The notes: generated from the letters alone by a model not told the origin. DNA of 35,866 nt from Comamonadaceae bacterium (GCA_027491035.1 JAIXWZ010000086.1:1-35866), one strand, 5' to 3'; numbered from the stretch's first letter, positions 9,639-18,113 are shown. Program-made: numbers and translations.

Positions 9639-10568
9639 ATGGCTTTTTTTCTCGAAACCCTCTTCGGTGGCCTGATGGCCGGCATGCTCTATTCACTGGT
9701 GGCGCTGGGCTTTGTGCTCATCTTCAAAGCCTCTGGCGTCTTCAATTTTGCGCAAGGCGCCATGGTGCTGTTCGCAGCGCTGGCCATGGCTCGCTTTTCC
9801 GAATGGATTCCCAGCTGGATCGGCATTGACAACAAGATCGTGGCCAATGCGCTGGCCTTTGTGGTGGCAGCGCTGTTCATGCTGGCCTTTGCCTACCTGG
9901 TCGAGCGCTGGGTGCTGCGCCACCTGGTCAACCAGGAAGGCGTGACCCTGCTGATGGCCACGCTGGGCATCACCTACTTTCTCGACGGACTGGGCCAAAC
10001 CATGTTTGGCAGCGCCGTCTACAAGATCGACGTGGGCATGCCCAAGGAGCCGATCTTTGTCTTCGACACCGTCTTTGAAGGCGGCTTGCTGGTCAACAAA
10101 GAGGACCTGATCGCGGCCTTGGTGGCCGCCTGTCTGGTGATGGCGCTGAGCCTGTTTTTTCAGAAAACGTCCACGGGCCGGGCGCTGCGGGCGGTGGCCG
10201 ATGATCACCAGGCGGCACAGTCCATCGGCATTCCACTGAACCGCATGTGGGTGATCGTCTGGTTCGTTGCCGGCCTGACCGCTTTGGTTGCAGGCATCAT
10301 CTGGGGCTCAAAAATTGGCGTGCAGTTCTCGCTGACCACCGTGGCGCTCAAGGCCCTTCCGGTGATCATCCTGGGCGGCCTGACCTCGGTCCCCGGAGCC
10401 ATCATCGGCGGGCTGATCATCGGCGTGGGCGAAAAAATCTCCGAGGTCTACCTGGGCCCCATGATCGGCGGCGGCATCGAGCTGTGGTTTGCCTATGTGC
10501 TGGCCCTGGTGTTCTTGCTGTTTCGCCCCCAAGGCCTGTTCGGCGAAAAAATCATCGACCGCGTTTGA
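9639..10568 (+). CDS. branched-chain amino acid-type ABC transporter permease, LivH
   Basis: A 309-residue membrane permease of the LivH family. The N-terminal ETLFGGLMAGMLYSLVALGFVLIFKASGVFNFAQGA stretch holds the conserved LivH helix and FAQG motif. The cytoplasmic EAA-like loop reads GRALRAVADDHQAAQSIGI, and the C-terminus ends in FRPQGLFGEK, a LivH/LivM hallmark. A GAGGATC sequence precedes the ATG. It would form the membrane channel with the LivM protein, whose gene begins 12 bp downstream. Confidence 0.93.
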   Translation: MAFFLETLFGGLMAGMLYSLVALGFVLIFKASGVFNFAQGAMVLFAALAMARFSEWIPSWIGIDNKIVANALAFVVAALFMLAFAYLVERWVLRHLVNQEGVTLLMATLGITYFLDGLGQTMFGSAVYKIDVGMPKEPIFVFDTVFEGGLLVNKEDLIAALVAACLVMALSLFFQKTSTGRALRAVADDHQAAQSIGIPLNRMWVIVWFVAGLTALVAGIIWGSKIGVQFSLTTVALKALPVIILGGLTSVPGAIIGGLIIGVGEKISEVYLGPMIGGGIELWFAYVLALVFLLFRPQGLFGEKIIDRV

Positions 10569-10580
10569 AAGACCGCCACC

Positions 10581-11657
10581 ATGTTTTACCGCGAAAACGG
10601 TCAATTCAAGACCAGCTACCTGGCTGACCAGCAGATTTTCCCGATTGCCCAGGATCGTTGGGCCATCGGCTTGCTGCTGGCCGCCGCTTTTATTGGCGTG
10701 CCCCTGCTGGCCGATGAATACATGTTCAGGGCCATCCTCATTCCCTTTGTGATCTTGTCCATGGCCGCACTGGGCGTGAATATCCTGGTGGGTTACTGCG
10801 GACAGATTTCGCTGGGCTCGGGCGCTTTCATGGCGGTGGGCGCCTACATGGCCTACAACACCTTCGTGCGCGTCGAGGGCATGCCCATGCTCGTCGCGCT
10901 GCTCTCAGGCGGTTTTTGCGCGATGCTGGTGGGCATTTTCTTTGGCATTCCCAGCCTGCGGGTCAAGGGGCTGTACCTGGCGGTGGCCACGCTGGCTGCG
11001 CAGTTTTTCTGCGACTGGGCCTTTGCCCGCATCAGCTGGTTCACCAACGACAGCTCGTCGGGCTCGGTGGCCGTCTCCGGGCTGAGCCTGCTGGGCTGGA
11101 AGATCGACGAGCCCGCCGAAAAATACCTGTTGTGCCTGGGCCTGACCGTGGTCACCGCCTTGCTGGCAAAAAATTTGGTGCGCTCGGCCATCGGCCGGGA
11201 GTGGATGGCCATCCGTGACATGGACGTGGCCGCTGCCGTCATTGGCATTCGGCCCATGTACGCCAAGCTCAGCGCCTTTGCCGTGAGCTCCTTCATCGTC
11301 GGTGTGGCGGGGGGGCTGTGGGGCTTTGTCCATCTGGGGTCCTGGGAGCCGGCGGCTTTTTCCATTGACCGCTCCTTCCAGTTGCTGTTCATCGTCATCA
11401 TCGGCGGCCTGGGCTCGATCATGGGGGCTTTTTTTGGCGCCGCCTTCATCGTGGTGCTGCCCATCGTGCTCAACCAGCTGCTGCCCGCCCTGGGCGATCT
11501 GGTGGGGCTGACCGTCTCAACCGCCATGATTTCGCACGCCGAATACATGATCTTCGGCGCGCTGATCGTCTGGTTCCTCATTGCCGAGCCCCATGGGCTG
11601 GCCAAGTTGTGGAGCGTGGGCAAGCAAAAGCTGCGTCTTTGGCCTTTCCCGCACTGA
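10581..11657 (+). CDS. branched-chain amino acid-type ABC transporter permease, LivM
   Basis: A 358-residue LivM-family permease. It has the conserved NILVGYCGQISLGSGAFMAVGAYMA segment (about residues 70-95), the cytoplasmic loop GREWMAIRDMDVAAAVIGI, and the glycine-rich FIVIIGGLGSIMGAFFGAAF helix near the C-terminus. It pairs with LivH in the inner membrane. The gene follows livH by 12 bp. A gap of 82 bp with a small hairpin (11661-11676) separates it from the binding-protein gene. Confidence 0.93.
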   Translation: MFYRENGQFKTSYLADQQIFPIAQDRWAIGLLLAAAFIGVPLLADEYMFRAILIPFVILSMAALGVNILVGYCGQISLGSGAFMAVGAYMAYNTFVRVEGMPMLVALLSGGFCAMLVGIFFGIPSLRVKGLYLAVATLAAQFFCDWAFARISWFTNDSSSGSVAVSGLSLLGWKIDEPAEKYLLCLGLTVVTALLAKNLVRSAIGREWMAIRDMDVAAAVIGIRPMYAKLSAFAVSSFIVGVAGGLWGFVHLGSWEPAAFSIDRSFQLLFIVIIGGLGSIMGAFFGAAFIVVLPIVLNQLLPALGDLVGLTVSTAMISHAEYMIFGALIVWFLIAEPHGLAKLWSVGKQKLRLWPFPH

Positions 11658-11739
11658 TTTCCATAGGAGGCTGTGGACGGCCGACACCTCGACCACCGCC
11701 TTCTTCACAATTCCAAGGTGTTTTTTACAGGAGACAAGT

Positions 11740-13077
11740 ATGAGACTGAAGAGGATTGCACTGACTGCATCCATGGTGGTGGCCAGTTTGGCTGCCACAG
11801 TGAGCACCTCATCGGCCCTGGCCCAAGCCAAGGTCCAGTTTTTCCCCAGCCTGACCGGACGCACCGGGCCGGTGGCACCGAACGCCACCCCCTTTGCCAA
11901 TGGCTACGCCGACTACATGAAGCTGGTCAATGCCCGCGGCGGCATCAACGGCATCATGACCCTGGTTGAAGAATGCGAAACCGCCTACGCCACCGACCGC
12001 GGTGTCGAATGCTACGAGCGCCTCAAGGGCAAGCACGGTGGCGCCACCGTGTTCCAGCCGCTGTCGACCGGCATCACCTTCGCCCTGACCGAGAAGGTTG
12101 CCAATGACAAAGTCTCGTTGATCACCTCCGGCTATGGCCGCAGCGACTCGGCCGACGGAGGAATCTTTAAATGGAACTTTCCGCTGATCGGTCACTACTG
12201 GGTCGCCGGTGACATCGTTCTGCAGCACATCGCCAAGCAAGAAGGCGGCTGGGACAAGCTCAAGGGCAAGAAGATCGCCGTGGTCTACCACGACAGCCCG
12301 TTTGGCAAGGAGCTGCTGCCCATCGTCCAGGAGCGCGCAGCGACGCACGGCTTTACGCTGCAACTGCTGCCCGTGCCCGCACCCGGCGTGGAGCAAAAGG
12401 CCGTCTGGCTGCAAGTGCGCCAGCAGCGCCCCGACTTCGTCGTGATGCAAACCTGGGGCGTGATGACGCCCACTGCCATCCGCGAGGCGATCGCCGTCGG
12501 CTATCCGCGCGAGAAGATGTTTGGCACCTGGTGGTCCGGCGCAGAGCCTGACCTCAAGGACATCGGCGCGACGGCCAAGGGCTACAACGCGGTCATGATG
12601 CAGCACGGCGCCGAGCCGCAAGCGGCCGTGGTCAAGGAAATCATGGACAAGGTGCACGCCAAGGGGCAAGGCACCGGGCCGAAAGAAGAAGTTGGACAGG
12701 TGCTTTACATGCGCGGTGTCGTGGGCGCCATGTTGGCCGTCGAAGGCGTGCGCGCCGCCCAAGAGCGTTTCGGCAAGGGCAAGCACGTCACGCCCGAGCA
12801 GGCCCGCTGGGGTTATGAAAACCTCAACCTGACCCAAGCCAAGCTCGATGCGCTGGGCTTTAAGGGGGTGATGCGCCCGGTCTCGACCAGCTGCTCGGAC
12901 CACATGGGCTCGGCTTGGGGCCGCATCCACACCTGGGATGGTGCCAAGTTCACCTGGTCGTCCGACTGGCTGCAGGCCGACGAGCAGATCATCCGCCCGA
13001 TGGTCAAGAGCTCTGCTGAGAAGTACGCGGCCGAAAAGAAATGGACCCGTCGCTCGCCCCAGGACTGCCAGTCCTGA
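11740..13077 (+). CDS. ABC transporter periplasmic substrate-binding protein (Peripla_BP_6 type)
   Basis: A 445-residue secreted binding protein. The signal peptide starts MRLKRIALTASMVVASL, with likely cleavage after ALA near residue 29. The mature part has the two-lobed Leu/Ile/Val-binding-protein pattern: NARGGINGIMTLVEECE, the middle-lobe KKIAVVYHDSPFGKELLP, and the hinge segment RPDFVVMQTWGVMTPTAIREA. It belongs to the longer HAAT binding proteins seen in betaproteobacterial clusters with AMP ligases. ACAGGAGA lies seven bases before the ATG, a strong ribosome binding site. Three hairpins follow the gene, which may stabilise its mRNA so that it is made in excess over the membrane parts. 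Confidence 0.92.
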   Translation: MRLKRIALTASMVVASLAATVSTSSALAQAKVQFFPSLTGRTGPVAPNATPFANGYADYMKLVNARGGINGIMTLVEECETAYATDRGVECYERLKGKHGGATVFQPLSTGITFALTEKVANDKVSLITSGYGRSDSADGGIFKWNFPLIGHYWVAGDIVLQHIAKQEGGWDKLKGKKIAVVYHDSPFGKELLPIVQERAATHGFTLQLLPVPAPGVEQKAVWLQVRQQRPDFVVMQTWGVMTPTAIREAIAVGYPREKMFGTWWSGAEPDLKDIGATAKGYNAVMMQHGAEPQAAVVKEIMDKVHAKGQGTGPKEEVGQVLYMRGVVGAMLAVEGVRAAQERFGKGKHVTPEQARWGYENLNLTQAKLDALGFKGVMRPVSTSCSDHMGSAWGRIHTWDGAKFTWSSDWLQADEQIIRPMVKSSAEKYAAEKKWTRRSPQDCQS

Positions 13078-13085
13078 TGCAAAAC

Positions 13086-13170
13086 GCCCCCGCCTGACTG
13101 AGCCGGCGGGGGCCGGGTGACCCGAGCGCGGGTCACCACTGGCAAGTGCGGCGCGCTGCACTTGCCAGTG
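13086..13170 (+). other. three tandem intergenic stem-loops between binding protein and LivF genes
   Basis: Three perfect inverted repeats stand in a row. GCCCCCGCC/GGCGGGGGC is at 13086-13113 and GGTGACCCG/CGGGTCACC at 13116-13137. CACTGGCAAGTGC/GCACTTGCCAGTG is at 13137-13170, a 13-bp stem with an 8-base loop. No U-tract follows, so they are more likely mRNA-stabilising or attenuating structures than a full terminator, since the operon continues. Confidence 0.75.
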
Positions 13171-13188
13171 GCTTGAATGGAAGCAATC

Positions 13189-13998
13189 ATGAGCAACCCC
13201 AACATCGTCCTCAATGTCAACGGCATTGAGGTCATCTACAACCATGTGATCCTTGTGCTCAAGGGGGTGTCGCTGCAAGTGCCCGAACGCGGCATTGTGG
13301 CCATCCTCGGCGGCAACGGCGCCGGCAAGACCACCACCTTGCGCGCGGTCTCCAACTTGCTCAAGGGCGAGCGCGGGGAAGTGACCAAAGGCAGCATCGA
13401 GCTGCGCGGCGAGCGCATCGAAAACCTCTCGCCGGCCGATCTGGTCAACCGCGGCGTGGTGCAGGTGATGGAGGGGCGTCACTGCTTTGCCCACCTGACC
13501 ATCGAGGAAAACCTGCTCACCGGCTCCTACACCCGCAGCGACAAAGCCGAGGTGGCCGCCAACCTGGAGAAGGTTTACAACTACTTTCCCCGGCTCAAGA
13601 CCCGCCGCACCTCGCAGGCGGCTTACACCTCTGGCGGTGAGCAGCAAATGTGCGCGATTGGGCGCGCCTTGATGGCCAATCCCAATATGGTGCTGCTCGA
13701 CGAGCCGTCCATGGGCTTGGCACCGCAAATCGTCGAAGAGGTGTTCGAAATCGTCAAGGACCTCAACCAAAAGGAGCAGGTGACCTTTCTGCTGGCCGAG
13801 CAGAACACCTATATGGCGCTCAAGTATGCCGACTACGGCTACATCATGGAAAGCGGTCGGGTGGTGATGGACGGCGCGGCCCGCGACCTGGCCAGCAACG
13901 AAGACGTCAAGGAGTTTTACCTCGGCGTCGGCGGTGGCGAGCGCAAAAGCTTCAAAGACGTCAAGAGCTACAAGCGCCGCAAGCGCTGGCTCGCTTGA
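13189..13998 (+). CDS. ABC transporter ATP-binding protein, LivF type, with basic C-terminal tail
   Basis: The second ATPase of the importer, 269 residues. Walker A GGNGAGKT is at residues 41-48, the signature is TSGGEQQMCAIGRAL and Walker B is MVLLDEPSMGLAP. LivF proteins are usually near 235-240 residues; this one carries an extra tail of about 25-30 residues ending in a strongly basic stretch (SYKRRKRWLA). The start at 13189 follows GGAAG with 5 bp spacing. An in-frame ATG at 13177 has no such site. The gene comes after the three-hairpin region and ends 11 bp before the second ligase gene. Confidence 0.92.
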   Translation: MSNPNIVLNVNGIEVIYNHVILVLKGVSLQVPERGIVAILGGNGAGKTTTLRAVSNLLKGERGEVTKGSIELRGERIENLSPADLVNRGVVQVMEGRHCFAHLTIEENLLTGSYTRSDKAEVAANLEKVYNYFPRLKTRRTSQAAYTSGGEQQMCAIGRALMANPNMVLLDEPSMGLAPQIVEEVFEIVKDLNQKEQVTFLLAEQNTYMALKYADYGYIMESGRVVMDGAARDLASNEDVKEFYLGVGGGERKSFKDVKSYKRRKRWLA

Positions 13999-14009
13999 GG
14001 AGAGCGCGC

Positions 14010-15257
14010 ATGGCAGATCATTTTGACGCCCTCGAAACGCGCCCGCCGCAGCAGCGCGAGCAGGCACTGCTGGCGGCGCTGCCCGCACAGGTGCGCCAGG
14101 CGCAGCAGCACAGCGCTGCGCTGGGCCGCATTTTGGCTGGCGTGCAGGCCTCGGCCGTGACCAGCCGCGCGGCGCTGGCCCGGCTGCCCGTCACCCGCAA
14201 AAGCGAGCTGCTCGCCTTGCAACAAGCCAGCCGCCCGGCCGATCCCTTTGGTGGCTTCGCTGCCGTGGTGCGCGGCCCGCGGATGCCGCGCATCTTCGCC
14301 TCGCCCGGACCGATTTACGAGCCCGATGTGGCCAGCAGCGACTACTGGCGCGTCGGCCGGGCGCTCTACGCGGCGGGCTTTCGCCAGGGCGATCTGGTGC
14401 ACAACGCTTTTAGTTACCACATGACGCCGGGCGCCTTCATGATGGAATCGGGCGCCCACGCGCTGGGCTGCACCGTCTTTCCCGCCGGCACCGGGCAAAC
14501 CGAGCAGCAACTGGCAGCCATCGCCGACCTGCGCCCGGGCGGCTACAGCGGCACGCCCAGCTTCTTGCGCATCCTGCTCGAAAAGGCGCGCGAGGCCGGA
14601 CAGGACGTCTCCTGCATCCGCAAGGCACTGGTCACCGGCGAGGCTTGCCCGCCGAGTCTGCGCGACTGGTTTGCCGAGCAGGGCGTGGCGGTCTACCAGT
14701 GCTACGCCACCGCCGACCTGGGCCTGATCGCCTATGAGACTGCTGCGCGCGAAGGCTTGGTGATCGACGAAGGCGTGATCGTCGAAATCGTGCGCCCGGG
14801 AACCGGCGACCCTGTGCCTGACGGCGAAGTGGGCGAGCTGGTCATCACCACGCTCAACCCGCACTATCCGCTGATCCGGTTTGGCACGGGCGATCTGTCG
14901 GCGGTGCTGCCTGGCAGCTGCCCCAGCGGCCGCACCAACCAGCGCATCAAGGGCTGGATGGGACGTGCCGACCAGACCACCAAAATCAAGGGCATGTTCG
15001 TGCACCCGGGCCAGGTGGCCGAGGTCGCCAAGCGCTTCCCGCAGGTGCTGCGGGCCCGTCTGGTGGTCAGCGGCGAGATGGCCAACGACCAGATGACGCT
15101 GCGCGTGGAGGCCAGCGAGGCACTGGACGGCCTGGCCGAACGCCTGGGCGAGGCGGTGCGCGATGTGACCAAATTGCGCGGCGCCATCGAGCTGCTGGCC
15201 CCTGGCAGCTTGCCCAATGACGGCAAGGTGATCGAAGACGCCCGCAGCTACAAATAG
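14010..15257 (+). CDS. phenylacetate-CoA ligase-like (PaaK family) protein
   Basis: A 415-residue protein with the PaaK layout. It has GYSGTPSFLRILLEKA and the GEACPPSLRDWF segment, a YATADLGLIAYE region equivalent to the acid-binding/AMP motif, and DGEVGELVITTLNPHYPLIRFGTGDLS. The GWMGRADQTTKIKGMFVHPGQV hinge follows, and the C-terminal GSLPNDGKVIED carries the likely catalytic lysine. Unlike PaaK, I cannot find a TSGTTGKP P-loop; the equivalent place reads IFASPGPIYEP. It may activate an aromatic or similar acid, or act differently from true ligases. A GAGGAGA site precedes the ATG. It is the last gene of the transporter operon. Confidence 0.85.
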   Translation: MADHFDALETRPPQQREQALLAALPAQVRQAQQHSAALGRILAGVQASAVTSRAALARLPVTRKSELLALQQASRPADPFGGFAAVVRGPRMPRIFASPGPIYEPDVASSDYWRVGRALYAAGFRQGDLVHNAFSYHMTPGAFMMESGAHALGCTVFPAGTGQTEQQLAAIADLRPGGYSGTPSFLRILLEKAREAGQDVSCIRKALVTGEACPPSLRDWFAEQGVAVYQCYATADLGLIAYETAAREGLVIDEGVIVEIVRPGTGDPVPDGEVGELVITTLNPHYPLIRFGTGDLSAVLPGSCPSGRTNQRIKGWMGRADQTTKIKGMFVHPGQVAEVAKRFPQVLRARLVVSGEMANDQMTLRVEASEALDGLAERLGEAVRDVTKLRGAIELLAPGSLPNDGKVIEDARSYK

Positions 15258-15372
15258 GGCGCAGGCTGGAGAGGATTCGAAAAAACCCTGCAGAAGACCG
15301 ATGAACCGGCAATTTCTTGCCTTTAAGGGTACCGTCCTCCTTAGAATGCAGGGGTTTAACACAGGAGTTCCT

Positions 15373-16356
15373 ATGAAGAAGCTGCTTGCCCTGGGCTTAG
15401 CCGCCCTAGCGGTCCTGAGCGTCCAGGCCCAAACCTACCCCGGCAACAAGCCAATCACCATCGTTGTGCCCTTTGCCCCTGGGCCGACCGACCGGGTGGC
15501 CAGAGACTTGGCCGAAGCGCTGAAAAAGGCCATCCCTGGCAGTAATTTCGTGGTCGAAAACACGGTGGGAGCCGGTGGCACGATCGGGGCATCCCGCGTG
15601 GCCAAGGCCGCTCCTGACGGGCACACGCTTTTGGTCTTTCACATTGGCATGGCCTCCACGCCAGCCTTGTATCGCAAGCTCGGCTACAAGCCGCTGGAAG
15701 ACTTTGAGTACCTGGGCATGATCAACGACGTGCCCATGACGCTGATCGGCAAACCTGCCCTGCCGGCCAATACCTATCGTGACTTTGAAAACTACATCCG
15801 TGCCAATGCCGGCAAACTCAATCTGGCCCACGCAGGAATGGGATCGGCCTCGCACATCTGCGGCCTGCTTTGGCAGTCAAGCATCAAGGCCGACGAGACC
15901 ATGACCACCATCCCCTTCAACGGCACGGGTCCGGCCATGATGGCGCTGATGGGCGGACAGGTCGATGTCATGTGTGACCAAACCACCAACACCACCGCGC
16001 AGATTGAGGGAGGTCGCGTAAAAGCCTTTGCCGTCACCACGGCCAAGCCCCTGAGCAACCATCCGGTCCTCAAGCACTATCCCACCCTGCAGGAGATGGG
16101 ACTGAGAAACTTCAACCTCTCGATCTGGCACGGCCTGTACGCCCCCAAGGGAACGCCCCCAGCGATCACCAAAATCCTCAACGAAGGCCTGAAGAAAGCC
16201 CTCAAGGATCCTGAATTCATCAAGAAACAAGAAGGTCTGGGTGCGGTGGTGGTGGCCGACAAGCGGGTCGAGCCAGAAGAGCACAAGAAATTCGTGGCTG
16301 CGGAAATGGTCAAAATCAAGGCCGCCGTCGATGCAGCCGGCAAGTACGCCGACTGA
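15373..16356 (+). CDS. Bug/TctC-family tripartite tricarboxylate transporter binding protein
   Basis: A 327-residue secreted binding protein with a short signal peptide (MKKLLALGLAALAVLSVQAQ; cleavage near residue 19-20). The mature start TYPGNKPITIVVPFAPG and later VAKAAPDGHTLLVF are Bug/TctC hallmarks. The pocket loop reads FAPGPTDRVARDL, lacking the usual GG before TD. Bug proteins bind carboxylates in the periplasm, with TctA/TctB membrane partners where these exist; none lie in this window. ACAGGAG precedes the ATG. TTGCCT (15317) and TAGAAT (15342), 19 bp apart, form a possible weak promoter, so the gene may be independent of the upstream operon. Confidence 0.9.
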   Translation: MKKLLALGLAALAVLSVQAQTYPGNKPITIVVPFAPGPTDRVARDLAEALKKAIPGSNFVVENTVGAGGTIGASRVAKAAPDGHTLLVFHIGMASTPALYRKLGYKPLEDFEYLGMINDVPMTLIGKPALPANTYRDFENYIRANAGKLNLAHAGMGSASHICGLLWQSSIKADETMTTIPFNGTGPAMMALMGGQVDVMCDQTTNTTAQIEGGRVKAFAVTTAKPLSNHPVLKHYPTLQEMGLRNFNLSIWHGLYAPKGTPPAITKILNEGLKKALKDPEFIKKQEGLGAVVVADKRVEPEEHKKFVAAEMVKIKAAVDAAGKYAD

Positions 16357-16380
16357 GAACCCAGGCCATGCGTCTGAAAG

Positions 16381-16407
16381 CCGCCAGTCCACCTGGCGGT
16401 TTTTTTT
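16381..16407 (+). terminator. Rho-independent terminator after the first Bug gene
   Basis: CCGCCAG (16381-16387) pairs with CTGGCGG (16393-16399) around a five-base loop. Eight T residues follow directly (16400-16407). It lies 25 bp after the stop codon, so this is a textbook intrinsic terminator. Confidence 0.92.
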
Positions 16408-16512
16408 CGCCTCGAGCCCCGTGGGCCTTCAATCCTTGCAAGCCCTCTGGCTTTCCGCCCAGACCTGACGTAAAAACCGATCCTCAATACCTATCTGCCT
16501 CGGAGATCTGAC

Positions 16513-17529
16513 ATGAGACCCACAAGCACCAAGCCAAGCCCCCGACGCGCACTCTTCATCAGCCTGGCCCTCTTGACGGCCGGTGCCGTCTCCCCCCTGA
16601 GCCATGCGCAGTCGGCCTGGCCCAACAAACCCGTGCGCATCGTCGTGCCCTTCCCACCCGGAGGCACCACCGACATCCTGGCGCGCGCCATGGCGCCCGA
16701 GCTGGGCAAAGCGTTTGGCCAGTCCTTCATCGTCGAAAACCGGGGCGGCGCTGGCGGCAATGTGGGCACCGAGATCGTGGCCAAGTCGAGCAACGACGGC
16801 TACACCCTGCTCATGGGCACGGTCGGCACACACGGCATCAACCGGGCACTGTATGACAAGCTGCCCTACGACCCGATCAAGGATTTCGTGCCGATCACCC
16901 TGGTGGCATCGGTGCCCAATGTGATGGTCATGAACACCGACAAGGCGCGCACCCTGGGCATCAACAGCGTGCAAGATTTCATCCAGTACGCCAAGGCCAG
17001 GCCCGACAAGCTCAACATGGCCTCCAGCGGCAGCGGCACCTCGATCCACCTGGCCGGCGAGCTGTTCAAGAGCCAGACCGGGGTCGCCATGGTGCACGTG
17101 CCCTACCGCGGCTCGAGCCCGGCCCTGCTCGATCTGATCGCAGGCAATATGGACGTGATGTTCGACAACCTGCCCTCGTCGATGCAGCACATCCGCTCCG
17201 GCAAGCTCAAGGCCTTCGCTGTGACCAGCAGCCAACGCTCTTCTGCCCTGCCCGATGTCCCCACTATCGAGGAGGCGGGCAAGCTCAAGGGCTTTGAGGC
17301 CAGCAGCTGGTTTGGCCTGCTCGCGCCCGCGGGCACCCCGGCAGATATCGTCAACCGCGTGCAGCGTGAGGTGGCGCGCGCGCTGAGCGATCCGGGGATC
17401 AAGGAAAAGCTGCAAGCCCAAGGCGCGATTCCCGGCGGCAACACGCCCCAGGAATTTGCCCGCCTTATTGACGCCGAGCACACCAAGTGGGCCCAGGTGG
17501 TCAAAGCCTCGGGCGCCAAGGCCGATTGA
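16513..17529 (+). CDS. Bug/TctC-family tripartite tricarboxylate transporter binding protein
   Basis: A second Bug protein, 338 residues, with a signal peptide (twin Arg before a hydrophobic [15 protein letters not shown] stretch; cleavage near HAQ, about residue 33). The mature part begins [27 protein letters not shown], the canonical Bug pocket. [28 protein letters not shown] and [26 protein letters not shown] are typical. The second half ends with [21 protein letters not shown], the usual family C-terminus. It is only moderately similar to the preceding Bug protein, so a recent tandem duplication is unlikely. The terminator between them implies a promoter in 16408-16512. CGGAGA precedes the ATG. 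The ligand is unknown. Confidence 0.92.
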   Translation: MRPTSTKPSPRRALFISLALLTAGAVSPLSHAQSAWPNKPVRIVVPFPPGGTTDILARAMAPELGKAFGQSFIVENRGGAGGNVGTEIVAKSSNDGYTLLMGTVGTHGINRALYDKLPYDPIKDFVPITLVASVPNVMVMNTDKARTLGINSVQDFIQYAKARPDKLNMASSGSGTSIHLAGELFKSQTGVAMVHVPYRGSSPALLDLIAGNMDVMFDNLPSSMQHIRSGKLKAFAVTSSQRSSALPDVPTIEEAGKLKGFEASSWFGLLAPAGTPADIVNRVQREVARALSDPGIKEKLQAQGAIPGGNTPQEFARLIDAEHTKWAQVVKASGAKAD

Positions 17530-17559
17530 GCCCGCGCTGCAGGCTGCGCCTTCAGGCCC

Positions 17560-17886
17560 TCAGACGCCCCAAACCACCGGGTCGCCGTGCTGGTGGCTCA
17601 GCCGCAGCAGCTCCATAAAGGGCTGGGTGCGCTGTCGCAAGCTCACCGCCTCGCCTTCGGGCGAGTCGCGGCTTTGTCCCGCCTCAAAGGCGGCCTTGGC
17701 CTGGGCATAGGCCTGCTCTTCCTCGGCGACAGCAGCACTGAGCGCCGCCATGGCTTGCGGCATCTGTTCGAGCAGCACGATGCCCTGTGCGGCAGGCTGC
17801 TTGCCGATGATCTCGAGCACCCGATTGCCGTTGGGCTCGAGCATGATGACATCGCCGGCGTTTCTGGACTTGAATCGATAAATCAT
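17560..17886 (-). CDS. DUF1840 domain-containing protein
   Basis: A 108-residue cytoplasmic protein. The N-terminal MIYRFKSRNAGDVIMLEPNGNRVLEIIGK and C-terminal EAVSLRQRTQPFMELLRLSHQHGDPVVWGV match the betaproteobacterial DUF1840 family as I remember it. The middle (about 45-85) is Ala/Gln/Glu-rich and probably helical. Its function is unknown. It is convergent with the second Bug gene (30 bp gap) and divergent from the tautomerase gene. The ATG at 17886 gives the usual family N-terminus; an in-frame GTG at 17928 is less likely. Confidence 0.85.
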   Translation of the reverse strand: MIYRFKSRNAGDVIMLEPNGNRVLEIIGKQPAAQGIVLLEQMPQAMAALSAAVAEEEQAYAQAKAAFEAGQSRDSPEGEAVSLRQRTQPFMELLRLSHQHGDPVVWGV

Positions 17887-18025
17887 GGCGTGGCCCTGTG
17901 CGCTCAGGTGACAGCCGAGCCGGCCCACCCTCGGTCTCGATTATGGGCCCGCTGACACAGCGTCGATGTCAGCAGGCCCAGCCTGAACCCGTCGGCGCCG
18001 GCCGCATCCTTTGCCGGAGCAGACG

Positions 18026-18044
18026 GCCTCGCGAGGCTTTTTTT
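18026..18044 (+). terminator. palindrome followed by seven T residues
   Basis: GCCTCGCGAGGC (18026-18037) is followed by T7 (18038-18044). The stem is only four pairs around a four-base loop, so termination would be weak. It lies 70 bp before the tautomerase start and could be an attenuator or leftover terminator. Confidence 0.35.
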
Positions 18045-18113
18045 GCAAGCCGGCGGCGCTATCATCACAGCCGAGTTGGCCCTGCGCTCTTGCACCCTTG
18101 AATCTTGCACACC

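Noticed and set aside
11809..14088. A 759-codon minus-strand frame opposite the binding protein and LivF genes.
   Set aside because: It crosses two well-supported plus-strand genes and an intergenic hairpin region, and its product shows no domain. This is a high-GC shadow.
15283..15357. Inverted repeat AAACCCTGCA and TGCAGGGGTTT flanking the possible promoter of the first Bug gene.
   Set aside because: The halves are 54 bp apart with a one-base bulge, and there is no supporting evidence of function.
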